Positions 8,256 to 17,520 of a DNA stretch of 64,000 bases are shown piece by piece. The DNA comes from DASZHJ01 sp035517495 (GTDB taxonomy: Bacteria > Pseudomonadota > Alphaproteobacteria > ATCC43930 > CGMCC-115725), in NCBI GenBank assembly GCA_035517495.1, contig DATIYT010000043.1:1-64000 (forward strand). The letters are read 5' to 3'. Numbering within the stretch: the stretch's first letter is position 1; each line of letters opens with the position of its first letter. A program made the position numbers and the translations under genes. Below the pieces are notes generated by a model that saw nothing but the letters and a program-made list of their open reading frames with translations, had not been told where the DNA came from and ran no database searches.

Positions 8256-8705
8256 ATGGCTCGCGTTACGGTAGAAGACTGCGTCCTCAAAATCCCCAAT
8301 CGATTTGAGCTGGTGCTTATTGCGTCCCAGCGAGCGCGCGACGTGGCATCGGGCGCGCCGATCACTGTCGAGCGCGACAACGATAAGAATCCCGTAGTGG
8401 CGTTGCGCGAGATCGCCGACGAAACGATCCCCCTGGAGCAGGTGAAGAACTCGCTCATCAAGGGCATGCAGCGGCACGTGGAGATCGACGAGCCCGAGGA
8501 AGAAAAAGATCTCGATCTCGACACCAGGACTTGGCCGGTCGACATCGCCCCCGAAGAGGGCGAAAAGACGGACGACGAGGAAATGGTCGACGAAGACGCG
8601 GATCTCGACGAGCCATTCGTCGCCGAGGACGGTACTGCGCTACCGGAGGGCGAGCCGAGCGAGGAGCCGCCCGGGGACGAAGAGGCTCGCAAGGGCGAGC
8701 GCTGA
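8256..8705 (+). CDS. rpoZ: RNA polymerase omega subunit
   Basis: The first 75 residues match omega: MARVTVEDCVLKIPNRFELV, then ASQRARDVASG, NPVVALREIA and the EQVKNSLIKGMQ region. Omega stabilises the beta' subunit and forms part of a ppGpp site on the polymerase. The remaining half is a long acidic, low-complexity tail (many Glu/Asp, PEEGEKTDDEE) making the 149-residue protein longer than enterobacterial omega. It sits immediately before rel, the ppGpp synthetase/hydrolase, as in many bacteria. Confidence 0.95.
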   Translation: MARVTVEDCVLKIPNRFELVLIASQRARDVASGAPITVERDNDKNPVVALREIADETIPLEQVKNSLIKGMQRHVEIDEPEEEKDLDLDTRTWPVDIAPEEGEKTDDEEMVDEDADLDEPFVAEDGTALPEGEPSEEPPGDEEARKGER

Positions 8706-8796
8706 GGTCGATGCAGGGCGGCAGCGGCAAAGTCGACCGAGACCGCCCTCGCTTATTTTTCACGACCGGTGGCAGCGCTCGGTGGGATAGCGCGCC

Positions 8797-10944
8797 ATGA
8801 TGCGGCAGTTCGAACTTGTAGAGCGCGTCAAGGCCTACGATCCGGCTGCGGACGAGGATGCGCTCAATCGTGCCTACGTGTTTTCGCTGCAGGCGCATGG
8901 CAAACAGAAACGCGCCTCGGGCGATCCCTATTTTTCGCATCCGGTGGAAGTCGCCGGCATCCTCGCGGGAATGAAGCTCGACAGCTCCTCGATCGTGACC
9001 GGGCTGCTGCACGACACGGTCGAGGACACGGTTGCTACTCTGGAGCAGATCGAGAAGGTATTTGGACCCGAGATCGCCCGGCTGGTGGACGGGGTCACCA
9101 AGCTCTCCCGCGTCGAGCTGCAATCAGGCCAGACCAAACAGGCCGAGAACTTCCGCAAGCTGGTACTGGCGATGTCGGAGGATATCCGGGTTCTCCTGGT
9201 GAAGCTCGCCGACCGCCTGCACAACATGCGCACGCTCCATTTCATCAAGGACGCAGATAAGCGCCGGCGCATCGCGCGCGAGACGATGGAGATTTACGCA
9301 CCGCTCGCCGAGCGCATCGGCATGCACGAGATGAAGGATCAGCTCGAGGACTTGGCCTTCGCCGAGCTGCATCCTGAGGCCCGTGAGAGCATCATGGCGC
9401 GGCTCGCGTTCCTGCGCGAGAAGGGCGGCGACCTCGTGCCGCGGGTCATCGCCGGGCTCAAGGACGTCCTGAAGCAGCGCGGCATCGAGGCGCAGATATC
9501 CGGCCGGGAGAAGTCGCCGTACTCGATCTGGCGCAAGATGCAGCGCAAGAACGTGGCTTTCGAGCAGCTCTCCGACATCATGGCCTTCCGGGTGGTGGTC
9601 GACACCACCGAGCTCTGCTACCAGGCGCTCGGCGTGCTGCACAGCCACTATCCCGTGGTGCCTGGCCGGTTCAAGGATTACATCTCGACACCGAAGCCAA
9701 ACCAATACCGCTCGCTCCACACCGGCGTCATCGGGCCCGAACGCCAGCGCGTCGAGATTCAAATCCGCACTCGCGAAATGCACGAGGTGGCGGAGCTGGG
9801 TGTCGCCGCGCATTGGAGCTACGCGCAGGGACGGCCCAAGACCGAAGGTCCGCAATACCGTTGGCTGCGCGAACTGTTGGATATTCTGGAGCACGCCTCG
9901 GGTCCGGAAGAATTCCTCGAGCATACGAAGCTCGAGATGTTCCAGGACCAGGTTTTCTGCTTTACGCCCAAGGGCGACCTCTTCGCCTTGCCGCGGGGTG
10001 CCACGCCCGTGGACCTCGCCTACGCGATTCATTCGGAGATCGGTGACACCTGCGTCGGCGCCAAGATCAACGGCCGGCTGATGCCGCTGCGCACGCAGTT
10101 GCAGAACGGCGATCAAGTGGAGATCGTGACTTCAAAGGCGCAAACGCCGTCGCCGACCTGGGAGCGATTCGTCGTCACCGGCAAGGCGCGCGCGCGCATC
10201 CGCCGCTTCATCCGCACGCAGCAGCGCCAGCAATACCTGGACCTCGGCAAGTCGATCGTACAGAAGGCGTTCCGACAAGAAGGCCACGAGCTCAATGAAA
10301 AGGTGCTGGCGGAAGTGCGGGACAAGTTCGCGGTCGAGGAGCTCGACGATCTCTACGTCGCGGTCGGCGAGGGGCTGCACACGGGCCGAGAGGTCGTGCA
10401 CGCGCTCTATCCGCTGCCTTCGGACGAAAAGCGATCCAAGGTCGCTTCGCTCACCGAGGCGCGCAAGCGCGGCAGGGGCAAGGGCGTGGACACCGCGGTG
10501 CCGATCCGCGGCCTCATTCCGGGCATGGCGCTGCACTTCGCGGGCTGCTGCCATCCGCTTCCGGGGGACCGCATCGTCGGCATCGTCACGACCGGCAAGG
10601 GCGTCACCATTCATACCATCGATTGCGAGACGCTGGAGAACTACGCCGACACGCCGGAGCGGTGGCTTGACGTGGCGTGGAACAATCGCGGTGACCCCGA
10701 GCAGGCGCATATCGGGCGCATCAAGACGATCATCGGCAACGAGCCTGGGAGTCTAGGGGCGCTCACCACGATCATCGGAACGCATGGCGGCAACATCAAC
10801 AATCTCAAGATTACCAACCGCTCCCAGGATTTCTTCGAAATTTTGGTGGACATCGAGGTGCACGACGTAAAGCATCTGAGCATGATCATCGCGGCGCTCC
10901 GTGCGGCGCCGCCGATCAATTCCGTGGAGCGCGCGCGGGGGTAG
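8797..10944 (+). CDS. rel: Bifunctional (p)ppGpp synthetase/hydrolase
   Basis: The 715-residue protein has all domains of long RSH enzymes. The HD hydrolase domain has His48 in SHPVEVAG and His72-Asp73 in LLHDTVEDT. The synthetase domain has SIWRKMQRKN, the RxK motif that goes with bifunctional enzymes, and YISTPKPNQYRSLHT. A TGS domain (LFALPRGATPVDLAYAIHSE), a zinc-finger-like region with FAGCCHPLPGD, and a C-terminal ACT domain follow. It makes and degrades the stringent-response alarmone. As the only RSH gene here, with an intact HD site, it is likely the Rel/SpoT of the cell. Confidence 0.96.
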   Translation: MMRQFELVERVKAYDPAADEDALNRAYVFSLQAHGKQKRASGDPYFSHPVEVAGILAGMKLDSSSIVTGLLHDTVEDTVATLEQIEKVFGPEIARLVDGVTKLSRVELQSGQTKQAENFRKLVLAMSEDIRVLLVKLADRLHNMRTLHFIKDADKRRRIARETMEIYAPLAERIGMHEMKDQLEDLAFAELHPEARESIMARLAFLREKGGDLVPRVIAGLKDVLKQRGIEAQISGREKSPYSIWRKMQRKNVAFEQLSDIMAFRVVVDTTELCYQALGVLHSHYPVVPGRFKDYISTPKPNQYRSLHTGVIGPERQRVEIQIRTREMHEVAELGVAAHWSYAQGRPKTEGPQYRWLRELLDILEHASGPEEFLEHTKLEMFQDQVFCFTPKGDLFALPRGATPVDLAYAIHSEIGDTCVGAKINGRLMPLRTQLQNGDQVEIVTSKAQTPSPTWERFVVTGKARARIRRFIRTQQRQQYLDLGKSIVQKAFRQEGHELNEKVLAEVRDKFAVEELDDLYVAVGEGLHTGREVVHALYPLPSDEKRSKVASLTEARKRGRGKGVDTAVPIRGLIPGMALHFAGCCHPLPGDRIVGIVTTGKGVTIHTIDCETLENYADTPERWLDVAWNNRGDPEQAHIGRIKTIIGNEPGSLGALTTIIGTHGGNINNLKITNRSQDFFEILVDIEVHDVKHLSMIIAALRAAPPINSVERARG

Positions 10945-10970
10945 CGCGGGAAACAGCGAGGTAAGGTGTC

Positions 10971-11735
10971 ATGACAAAAGTCCGCCGCAAGCTGCGCCTC
11001 GGGGTCAACATCGATCATGTCGCGACCATCCGCAACGCGCGGGGGATCAAGCACCCCGATCCCGTGCGCGCGGCCAAGCTCGCGGCGCAAGCGGGAGCCG
11101 ATGGCATCACGGCGCATCTGCGCGAAGACCGTCGGCATATTTCCGACGATGACATTGCGCGCCTCACGCACGAGATCGCCTTGCCACTCAACCTGGAGAT
11201 GGCGGCAACCGACGAAATGCTGGGGATCGCGCTCCGCCATCGTCCGCACGCCGCTTGCATCGTACCGGAGAAGCGCGCCGAGTTGACCACCGAGGGCGGC
11301 CTCAATGTGGTCGGCGCCGGCAACCACCTCGCGCGGTTCGTGCGCGACCTCACGCAAGCGAAAATCCGCGTCTCGCTCTTCATCGATCCGGACCCGGAGC
11401 AACTCGACGCGGCCAAGAAGCTGGGCGCCCCCGTGGTGGAGCTGCACACCGGCGCCTATTGCGAGGCCGAGGGCGAGGCGCGCCGGGGTGAGCTTGAACG
11501 GCTGGTGCGTGCTGCCGCCCGCGCCGAGGCGATCGGCCTCGAATGCCATGCGGGCCACGGCCTCAGCTACGAGACGGTGGGGCCGGTCGCGGCGATTCCG
11601 ACGATTGTCGAGCTCAACATTGGCCATTTTCTGATCGGCGAGGCGATCTTCAGCGGGCTCGACAGCGCGATCAAGCGCATGCGCGCCGCCATGGATCAGG
11701 CGCGGGCCGCGGCGCTGGGCGAGCGGAGCGCGTGA
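10971..11735 (+). CDS. pdxJ: Pyridoxine 5'-phosphate synthase
   Basis: PdxJ condenses 1-deoxyxylulose 5-phosphate with 3-amino-2-oxopropyl phosphate to pyridoxine 5'-phosphate. The 254-residue protein shows LGVNIDHVATIRNARG, AGADGITAHLREDRRHI, the LNLEMAATDEM strand, VVELHTGAYCEA and GLECHAGHGLSYETV. All of these are family landmarks, including the catalytic Glu and His residues. Its position between rel and lepB is the normal alphaproteobacterial order, except that acpS, often found directly behind pdxJ, is missing. Confidence 0.97.
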   Translation: MTKVRRKLRLGVNIDHVATIRNARGIKHPDPVRAAKLAAQAGADGITAHLREDRRHISDDDIARLTHEIALPLNLEMAATDEMLGIALRHRPHAACIVPEKRAELTTEGGLNVVGAGNHLARFVRDLTQAKIRVSLFIDPDPEQLDAAKKLGAPVVELHTGAYCEAEGEARRGELERLVRAAARAEAIGLECHAGHGLSYETVGPVAAIPTIVELNIGHFLIGEAIFSGLDSAIKRMRAAMDQARAAALGERSA

Positions 11736-11845
11736 TCCCAGCGTGGCTCGCCCGCTGGTAGCCTTGACTTCGGGTTGCGAATGGGCTTCATCACCCGCGC
11801 CAGCGGTGAAACGCGCCGATTCGGCGCGCCGCGACGGATGTATTG

Positions 11846-12661
11846 ATGAAAAATAAGGCCTCTGGATACAAGCAGAGCAAGGCGGCGGGCGGCATCGGCG
11901 AGACGGTGCGCACGATCATCTATGCCGTTGCCATTGCTATCGGCGTCAGAACCTTTGCCTATGAACCCTTTAACATCCCTTCGGGTTCGATGAAGCCGAC
12001 CTTGCTGGTCGGCGACTATCTCTTTGTCTCGAAATTTTCATACGGCTACAGCCGCTATTCCCTGCCGTTCGGCCTGCCGCTGATCCCCGGGCGCATCTTC
12101 TATCAACCGCCGCAGCGGGGCGACGTCGTCGTGTTCAAGCAGCCGGCCAATCCGTCCGTGGACTTCATCAAACGGGTGATCGGGCTGCCGGGCGACAAGG
12201 TGCAGATCATTAAGGGGACCGTCTACATCAACGACGTTCCGGTGAAGCGTACGCGCACCGACGCCTATGTCGATTCGGAGCCGGGCACGGTGCCGACGAT
12301 TCTCGAGGGCTACAACGAGACGCTGCCGAACGGCGTCACGCATGAGATCATCCTCAGGAGTCCGGATCCCGCGCGTCCGACGCGTGAAGTTTGCACCGAT
12401 CCGCACGACCGCACGGGCGATCCGGAGAATACGTGCCCCTTTATCGTGCCCGCCGACCACTTCTTCATGATGGGCGACAATCGCGACAATTCGGCCGACA
12501 GCCGCGTCGAGGGTAGCGGCGTGGGCATGGTGCCGAAAGAAAATCTCGTCGGCCACGCGCAGTTCATCTTCTTTTCGATCGACAGCAGCGCGCAGTGGTG
12601 GGAATTCTGGAAGTGGCCGTTCGCGATTCGCTACGATCGGTTATTCAAAGGCATCCGATAG
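11846..12661 (+). CDS. lepB: Signal peptidase I
   Basis: Signal peptidase I cleaves secretory signal peptides on the outer face of the inner membrane. From the ATG at 11846 (a TTG just before it is also possible) there are 271 residues. One N-terminal membrane segment (TIIYAVAIAIGVRTF) is followed by the nucleophile Ser48 in PSGSMKPT, the general base Lys109 in FIKRVIGLPGD, and the box MGDNRDNSADSR. A 106-nt spacer separates it from pdxJ, and rnc follows 1 bp after its stop. Confidence 0.96.
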   Translation: MKNKASGYKQSKAAGGIGETVRTIIYAVAIAIGVRTFAYEPFNIPSGSMKPTLLVGDYLFVSKFSYGYSRYSLPFGLPLIPGRIFYQPPQRGDVVVFKQPANPSVDFIKRVIGLPGDKVQIIKGTVYINDVPVKRTRTDAYVDSEPGTVPTILEGYNETLPNGVTHEIILRSPDPARPTREVCTDPHDRTGDPENTCPFIVPADHFFMMGDNRDNSADSRVEGSGVGMVPKENLVGHAQFIFFSIDSSAQWWEFWKWPFAIRYDRLFKGIR

Positions 12662-12662
12662 G

Positions 12663-13379
12663 ATGAGTGACGGGGGTTCCGACCTCGAACCCTTGCAGGC
12701 GCGACTAGGACACCGCTTCGCGGCGCCGAATCTCCTGAGCGAGGCCTTGACCCACACCAGCGTTGCGGGCCGGCGCGGTGCCAGGCGGCGCAGCTATGAG
12801 CGGCTCGAATTCCTGGGCGACCGCGTTCTCGGGCTGGTGATCGCGGAACTGCTGTGGACGCGTTTTCCCGATGCGGCCGAAGGGGAGCTGACGCGGCGGT
12901 TTACCAGTCTGGTGCGTCGCGAGGCGCTGATAGAAGTGGCGCGCGAGATCGAACTGGGACGATACTTGATCCTGTCCAACGGAGAGGCGCAGGCCGGCAC
13001 GCGAGAGAGCGCGAGCGTGCTCGCGGATTGCTGCGAGGCCGTGATAGCGACGCTCTATCTCGACGGCGGACTCGATGCGGCGCGTGCCTTCATTCACCGC
13101 CATTGGGAGAGAATGATCGAGAGCGGCGGCAGCGAGGCGCGCGATCCCAAGACCGAACTGCAGGAATGGGCGCAGGGGCGGGGTCTCGGTCTTCCAGTCT
13201 ATGAAACCATCGATCAGAGCGGCCCTGCGCATCGCCGCCAATTCACGGTGTCGGTGCGCATCGAAGGGGCCGAGCCCGCAAGCGCCAGCGGCGGCTCGAA
13301 GCGCGCGGCCGAGATCGCGGCGGCGTCTGCGCTGCTGGCGCGGATCAAGGCGGCACCCGCGGCGCGCCGGGCATCATGA
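12663..13379 (+). CDS. rnc: Ribonuclease III
   Basis: RNase III cuts double-stranded RNA, including rRNA precursors. The 238-residue protein has the nuclease signature YERLEFLGDRVLGLVIAE, with the catalytic acidic residues. A second acidic site lies around ASVLADCCEAVIATLYLDGG, and a C-terminal dsRNA-binding domain begins at DPKTELQEWAQ. The gene starts 1 bp after lepB and its last 4 nt overlap the era start (ATGA), so translation of lepB-rnc-era is coupled. Confidence 0.96.
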   Translation: MSDGGSDLEPLQARLGHRFAAPNLLSEALTHTSVAGRRGARRRSYERLEFLGDRVLGLVIAELLWTRFPDAAEGELTRRFTSLVRREALIEVAREIELGRYLILSNGEAQAGTRESASVLADCCEAVIATLYLDGGLDAARAFIHRHWERMIESGGSEARDPKTELQEWAQGRGLGLPVYETIDQSGPAHRRQFTVSVRIEGAEPASASGGSKRAAEIAAASALLARIKAAPAARRAS

Positions 13380-14281
13380 GCGATGCCGCGCCGAGGCGTT
13401 GCGGATATGTGGCGCTGATCGGTGCCCCCAATGTCGGCAAATCGACGCTGCTCAATACGCTCGTTGGCGCCAAAGTGTCGATCGTCTCGCCGAAGGTGCA
13501 AACGACACGGCGGCGCATCGTCGGCATCGCAATCGTGGGTGAAGCGCAGCTAATTTTCGTCGACACGCCCGGCATCTTCGAGCCAAAGCGGCGGCTTGAG
13601 CGTGCGATGGTGGCGGCGGCTTGGTCCGGGGCCGAGGATGCCGACATAGTTTTGCTGCTCGTCGATGCGACGCGACCTCGGGACGAGGCGACCCGGGCCA
13701 TCGTCGCGCGCTTGAAAAACGCGCGGCGGCGCGCGGTGCTTGCCCTCAACAAGATCGACCTGGTGCCGCGACCCACGCTTCTGGAAATTGCCCAACGCTA
13801 TGCGGAGGATGGCATCTTCGATCCGGTGTTCATGCTGTCGGGCTTGACAGGCGACGGGGTGGACGATTTGAAATCGTATTTGGCGCGCGCGGTACCGGCG
13901 GGACCGTGGCTCTATCCGGAAGACCAACTTTCGGATCTGCCGCAACGGCTTATCGCCGCCGAGGTGACGCGGGAGCAGATCTTCCTACAATTGCATCAGG
14001 AGCTGCCGTACAACTCGACCGTCGAAACCGAAAAATGGGAAGAACGCGACGACGGCAGCGTCAAGATCGAACAAACCATATTCGTGATGCGCCCGGGGCA
14101 GAAGGCGATCGTGCTGGGCGAGGGTGGGCGGCAAATCAAGCGCATCGGCGAGCGGGCCCGCGCCGAACTCGAGCGCATGCTCGACCGCCGTGTGCATCTC
14201 TTCCTCTTCGTGCGCGTGAAAGAGGATTGGACAGAGGACCGCGAGCGGTACGAGGCCATGGGCCTCGAATACACGAGTTGA
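13376..14281 (+). CDS. era: GTPase Era
   Basis: Era binds 16S rRNA near its 3' end and takes part in 30S maturation. The 301-residue protein has G1 GAPNVGKST (residues 16-24), the switch region VQTTRRRIVG, G3 DTPGI, G4 NKID, and a C-terminal KH domain. The KH domain includes VLGEGGRQIKRIGERAR and the family ending ERYEAMGLEY. It is coupled to rnc upstream and is followed after 4 bp by recO. Confidence 0.97.
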   Translation: MSDAAPRRCGYVALIGAPNVGKSTLLNTLVGAKVSIVSPKVQTTRRRIVGIAIVGEAQLIFVDTPGIFEPKRRLERAMVAAAWSGAEDADIVLLLVDATRPRDEATRAIVARLKNARRRAVLALNKIDLVPRPTLLEIAQRYAEDGIFDPVFMLSGLTGDGVDDLKSYLARAVPAGPWLYPEDQLSDLPQRLIAAEVTREQIFLQLHQELPYNSTVETEKWEERDDGSVKIEQTIFVMRPGQKAIVLGEGGRQIKRIGERARAELERMLDRRVHLFLFVRVKEDWTEDRERYEAMGLEYTS

Positions 14282-14285
14282 ACCG

Positions 14286-15029
14286 ATGCACTGGAGCGAA
14301 GGCGGTATCGTGCTCGCGGTGCGGCGCCATGGCGAGAGCGCGATCGTCGCCCATGTGCTGACGCGCGAGCACGGGCGTCACGCGGGCTTGGTGCACGGTG
14401 GACAGGGTCGCAAAGGCCGCACGATTTTTCAGGTTGGCAACGCCGTGCAAGTGACGTGGCGCGCCCGGCTCGAAGATCAACTCGGCACTTACGCCGGCGA
14501 ACTCGCGGAGAGCCACGCCGCGCGCGTGATCGAGGACCCGCTCCGTCTCGCCTGTCTCGCGGCGGCGGCGGCGGTGGCGGAAGCGGCGCTGCCCGAGCGC
14601 GAGCCGCACCCCAAGGCCTATGACGGGTTCGATGCCCTGCTCGACGCACTTGACCGCGACCGCGGTTGGTCCGCCGCTTATGCACGCTGGGAACTGGATT
14701 TGCTGGCGGAGCTGGGCTTCGGGCTCGATCTCACCCGCTGCGCCGCGACGGGAGCGAAGGACGATCTCGCCTACGTATCGCCGAAATCGGGGCAGGCGGT
14801 GTCGCGCGACGCCGGTGCTCCCTATGAGGGACGTTTGCTCGCGTTGCCGGGATTCTTGCTCAATGGCGGCGCGGAGCAGCCTGGGCCGCGCGATATCCTG
14901 GCGGCGTTGCGCTTGACCGGGTTCTTCCTGGAACGCCGCGTGTTCGAGCCGCACGGACGCAAATTGCCGGCGGCGCGGGGGCGGTTCGTGGATCGGCTAA
15001 GTAAGCCCTCCCCCGCGGAGCGCGAGTAA
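14286..15029 (+). CDS. recO: DNA repair protein RecO
   Basis: RecO loads RecA at gaps with RecR. The 247-residue product begins MHWSEGGIVLAVRRHGESA, the OB-fold start typical of RecO. It contains the helical domain with YARWELDLLAELGFGLDL and ends with LRLTGFFLERRVFEPHGRKL, also typical. The Cys residues of the zinc site seen in some RecO proteins are reduced to CAATG, as is common in alphaproteobacteria. It ends the lepB-rnc-era-recO run; parC begins 138 bp later. Confidence 0.94.
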   Translation: MHWSEGGIVLAVRRHGESAIVAHVLTREHGRHAGLVHGGQGRKGRTIFQVGNAVQVTWRARLEDQLGTYAGELAESHAARVIEDPLRLACLAAAAAVAEAALPEREPHPKAYDGFDALLDALDRDRGWSAAYARWELDLLAELGFGLDLTRCAATGAKDDLAYVSPKSGQAVSRDAGAPYEGRLLALPGFLLNGGAEQPGPRDILAALRLTGFFLERRVFEPHGRKLPAARGRFVDRLSKPSPAERE

Positions 15030-15167
15030 GCAGAGGCGCGTCCTTCTCGCATTTGCCGTTCTCACCGTGCATGATTCATCCCATATCGCGAGTCGCGAAA
15101 CGCCCTCAAAAACGGTTGTTAACGGGATAACGTACTAACGGTACCATCTGGAAGATCAAGGACTCCG

Positions 15168-17396
15168 ATGCCTACAACACCTGCTCCGACCGGCGCCGTG
15201 CGCGACGTGGATTTCGCGGAAGCGCTCGGCCAGCGTTATCTCTCCTACGCGCTTTCGACGATCATGGCGCGTTCGCTGCCCGACGTGCGGGACGGGTTGA
15301 AGCCCGTGCACCGGCGGCTCCTCTATGCCATGCGCGAGCTGAACCTCGATCCGCGCTCGGCCTTCAAGAAGAGCGCACGCGTGGTCGGCGACGTCATCGG
15401 CAAATTCCATCCGCATGGTGAAATCGCGGTCTATGAGGCGCTCGTGCGCTTGGCGCAGGACTTCGCTCATCGCTACCCGCTGGTCGATGGCCAGGGCAAT
15501 TTCGGCAACGTGGACGGCGATAACGCGGCGGCGATGCGCTACACCGAGAGCCGCCTGACCGCGGTGGCGGAAGCGCTGCTCCAGGGCATCGACGAGAACA
15601 CCGTCGATTTCCGTCCGACCTACGACGGCGAAAGCCGGGAGCCCTTGGTGCTGCCGGCGCGCTTTCCGAACCTGCTGGCGAATGGCGCGAGCGGCATTGC
15701 CGTCGGCATGGCCACCAACATTCCACCGCACAATGTGGGTGAGCTCTGCGACGCGCTGCTGCAATTGGTGAAGCATCCGCGCACCTCGATCGACGAGCTG
15801 CTGAAGCGCGTGCGCGGGCCCGATTTTCCGACGGGCGGCGTGCTGGTCGAAGCGCCCGACGCGATCCGCGATGCCTATGCGACCGGTCGCGGCGGCTTCC
15901 GCCTGCGGGCCACATGGGTCCGCGAGAACCTTTCGCATGGGCTCTACCAGGTGGTGGTGACGGAGGTGCCGTATCAGGTGCCGAAATCGCGCCTAGTCGA
16001 GCGGATTGCCGCGTTGCTCGAAGAGAAGAAGCTGCCGTTGCTGGCGGACGTGCGTGATGAGTCGTCGGATCAGGTGCGGTTGGTGCTGGAGCCCAAGAGC
16101 CGCAACGTCGATCCCGGCGTGCTGATGGAATCCCTGTTCCGCGCGACCGAGCTCGAAGTGCGTGTCCTGCTCAATCTGAATGTGCTGGACGCCCAGGGCG
16201 TGCCGCGCGTGATGAACCTGAAGGAGGCGCTGCAAGCCTTCCTCGATCATCGCCGCGAGGTGCTGCAGCGGCGCACCCGCTTCCGCCTCGAGGAGATCGC
16301 GCGTCGGAGCGAAATCCTCAACGGCCAGATGGTCGTCTATCTGAACCTCGACAAGGTCATCAAGGTCATCCGGGAGCACGACGATCCCAAGGCCGAGATG
16401 ATGCGGCGCTGGAAGCTCAGCGACCTCCAGGCCGAGGCGATCCTCAACATGCGGCTGCGCTCGTTGCGCAGACTTGAGGAGATCGCGATCCGTAAGGAGA
16501 TCGAAGCTCTCGCCGCCGAGGCCAAGGACCTGAAGGGCCTGCTCTCCGACGAGAAGCGGCAGTGGAAGGCGGTCGGCTCCGATATTGCCGAAATTCGCAA
16601 GCAGTTCGGCGAGGAGACGCCGCTTGGACGCCGCCGCACAGAGATCGGCGCGCCGCCGGCGGAGATTCAGGTTCCGGTCGAGGCGCTGATCGAGCGCGAG
16701 CCCTGCACCGTGCTCTGTTCCGAGAAGGGATGGATCCGAGTGGTCAAGGGGCACGGCGTGGCGCTGGGCGAGATGCGCTACAAGGAGGGCGACGCCGAGC
16801 GCTTTGCGATCGAGGCCGAGACCACCGACAAGCTGCTGCTGTTCGCGACCAACGGTCGCTTCTATACCCTCGCGATCGACAAGCTGCCGGGAGGGCGCGG
16901 TCACGGCGAGCCGGTGCGCCTCATGATCGATCTCGGCAACGAGCACGAGATCGTGGCGCTGCTGCCCTACAAGCCCGGACTCAAGGTATTGGTGGCCGCG
17001 AGCGACGGCCGCGGATTCATCGCGGACGCCGAAGAGGTGCTGGCACAGACCCGCGGCGGCAAGCAGGTCCTGAACGTCGCCGAGGAGGCGACCGCGCGGG
17101 CGGCTGTCCCGGTTGCCGGCGATACCGTGGCGGCGGTTGGTACCAACCGCAAGCTGCTGCTGTTCCCCGTGGGCGAGGTGCCGGAAATGGCGCGCGGACG
17201 CGGCGTCATCCTGCAGCGCTACAAGGACGGCGAGCTCTCCGACATCAAGGTGTTCAACCTGGCCGACGGGCTCACCTGGCGCCAGGGCGAGAACCGGACC
17301 CGCACCGAAACCGATCTCCGCGCCTGGGTCGGGGCCCGCGCGCAATCCGGCCGCATGGTTCCCAGAGGGTTCCCGAGCAGCAACCGGTTTGGGTGA
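15168..17396 (+). CDS. parC: DNA topoisomerase IV subunit A
   Basis: ParC forms the DNA-cleaving half of topoisomerase IV, which decatenates daughter chromosomes. The 742-residue protein has the GyrA/ParC breakage-reunion domain with Tyr125 in AAAMRYTESRL, FPNLLANGASGIAVGMATNI, a coiled-coil region, and a beta-pinwheel C-terminal domain. That domain lacks a GyrA box, supporting ParC over GyrA. Residue 86, in HPHGEIAVYE, is Ile; it aligns with Ser80 of E. coli ParC. The partner parE is at 40681-42660. Confidence 0.95.
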   Translation: MPTTPAPTGAVRDVDFAEALGQRYLSYALSTIMARSLPDVRDGLKPVHRRLLYAMRELNLDPRSAFKKSARVVGDVIGKFHPHGEIAVYEALVRLAQDFAHRYPLVDGQGNFGNVDGDNAAAMRYTESRLTAVAEALLQGIDENTVDFRPTYDGESREPLVLPARFPNLLANGASGIAVGMATNIPPHNVGELCDALLQLVKHPRTSIDELLKRVRGPDFPTGGVLVEAPDAIRDAYATGRGGFRLRATWVRENLSHGLYQVVVTEVPYQVPKSRLVERIAALLEEKKLPLLADVRDESSDQVRLVLEPKSRNVDPGVLMESLFRATELEVRVLLNLNVLDAQGVPRVMNLKEALQAFLDHRREVLQRRTRFRLEEIARRSEILNGQMVVYLNLDKVIKVIREHDDPKAEMMRRWKLSDLQAEAILNMRLRSLRRLEEIAIRKEIEALAAEAKDLKGLLSDEKRQWKAVGSDIAEIRKQFGEETPLGRRRTEIGAPPAEIQVPVEALIEREPCTVLCSEKGWIRVVKGHGVALGEMRYKEGDAERFAIEAETTDKLLLFATNGRFYTLAIDKLPGGRGHGEPVRLMIDLGNEHEIVALLPYKPGLKVLVAASDGRGFIADAEEVLAQTRGGKQVLNVAEEATARAAVPVAGDTVAAVGTNRKLLLFPVGEVPEMARGRGVILQRYKDGELSDIKVFNLADGLTWRQGENRTRTETDLRAWVGARAQSGRMVPRGFPSSNRFG

Positions 17397-17520
17397 CTTT
17401 GGGCGCGCAAGATGATGTCCGGACCGGAGGTTATCCCCTTGCTGATCTGGGGTCATATACCGCTTTTCGCCGGAACGACCCTGGCGTAGGGTGACCGGCC
17501 TAAGACCGCCAGGGGAAAGC

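Noticed and set aside
9124..10116. 330-codon minus-strand frame opposite rel
   Set aside because: Antisense shadow of rel, which has all expected motifs.
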